Assembly: GCA_000482145.1 (NCBI GenBank)
Contig: AUXH01000008.1
Coordinates: 29,308-93,307, forward strand
DNA length: 64,000 nt
Origin: Strigomonas culicis
Taxonomy: Eukaryota; Euglenozoa; Kinetoplastea; Trypanosomatida; Trypanosomatidae
Reading direction: 5' to 3'
Shown here: positions 63,644-64,000 of the stretch, one piece after another
Numbering within the stretch: the first letter of the stretch is position 1
How the letters are laid out: each line of letters starts with the position of its first letter
Position numbers and translations under genes: made by a program
Notes under the pieces: model-generated
Seen by the model: the letters and a program-made list of their open reading frames with translations, nothing else
Databases searched by the model: none
Told to the model about the DNA's origin: nothing

Positions 63644-64000
63644 GACTGTACGCGACAAAGGAGAGAAGTGGCTACCAGGACAGAAGGGTACGTACAATTT
63701 GTACTGCTTTAGGCTGAAAAGAACAGAAAAGAGACAAAAGGAAAAATAAACAATCTGAGAAGATGCTGGATGAGAGGTAGAATTATGCAAAAACAGTAAC
63801 AGAGATATGGGAGACAAAGGCGGCATCAGCCGTTAGCACCGTTCTCTCCTCTGCTCACATGTTCATCGAGTCATTTTATGGTGTTGTTCCCGTTTGGGGT
63901 ACGGTTGCTCTATGTAGATTAATTCAAAAGAACAGGGTTTCCACCCCTCAACTGTATGCAGGAGCTCTCTCCCCCCCCCCTCTCTCTCTCTCTCTCTCTC
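63644..64000. other. Right edge of window with (CT)n
   Basis: Upstream of copy 6 is a minus-strand pyrimidine tract (63713-63735) that looks like its splice-acceptor region. The edge holds a C-run (63971-63980) followed by (TC)10 (63981-64000). No gene is visible; the array may continue past the edge. Confidence 0.45.
63971..64000. repeat. Poly-C and (TC)n microsatellite
   Basis: Ten C bases followed by ten TC units to the end of the window. The true repeat length is unknown because the window ends inside it. Confidence 0.9.

Noticed and set aside
63644..63826. Use of the ATG at 63826 as start of array copy 6
   Set aside because: A strong minus-strand splice-acceptor signal (63735-63714) lies between, and the extension would bury the signal peptide. 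It is kept as a possibility, not adopted.

Overview
The window is nuclear DNA from a trypanosomatid flagellate (Kinetoplastea). The evidence is the layout. Long intron-less GC-rich reading frames lie head to tail on one strand, separated by short AT-rich gaps. Most gaps carry a pyrimidine tract followed by an AG just upstream of the next ATG, as expected for spliced-leader trans-splicing of a polycistronic transcript. Gene content agrees: a short SCOT/ASCT pair, IFT20, PIG-M, and an LRR/calpain-like pseudo-peptidase. I cannot assign a genus.

Bases 1-56509 form one plus-strand gene cluster of 23 genes. In order: a 5'-truncated repeat protein; a zinc-ribbon protein; two tandem, divergent CoA-transferases (SCOT family); a large PH-like protein with a PP1-docking motif; an RluA-type pseudouridine synthase; a coiled-coil protein; an unknown; a C2H2 zinc-finger protein; an unknown; APC1; IFT20; a very large unknown with a coiled coil; PIG-M mannosyltransferase; a TLC-domain membrane protein; a calpain-like protein; a cytochrome b561 protein; an L-2-hydroxyglutarate dehydrogenase-like flavoprotein; a RING/B-box (TRIM-like) protein; a small basic unknown; CCDC25; a Ycf45/SpoIIIAA-like ATPase; a small probable mitochondrial protein; and an iron-type alcohol dehydrogenase. 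As is usual in trypanosomatids, neighbouring genes are mostly not functionally related. The SCOT pair is the exception, as a tandem duplication.

Bases 56510-58002 are a convergent strand-switch region with an unusual GC-rich, G-run-containing patch that includes telomere-like GGGTTAGG sequences. From about 57.7 kb to the right edge the minus strand carries a tandem array of six small genes, one apparently broken, with repeat units of about 0.9-1.1 kb. Each encodes a roughly 100-residue protein with a signal peptide, an eight-cysteine ectodomain of almost fixed spacing, and a hydrophobic C-terminus with no tail, as in GPI-anchored surface proteins. Two neighbours share an identical 201-bp block covering leader and signal peptide while their ectodomains differ. 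I do not recognise this family, and it is the best candidate here for an undescribed system.

Other points of note: the first SCOT copy lacks the catalytic glutamate; a plastid/bacterial-type Ycf45-like ATPase is present; and the 1.3-kb gap at 43.6-44.9 kb has purine-rich composition and a structured segment resembling the 5' signature of trypanosomatid retroposons.
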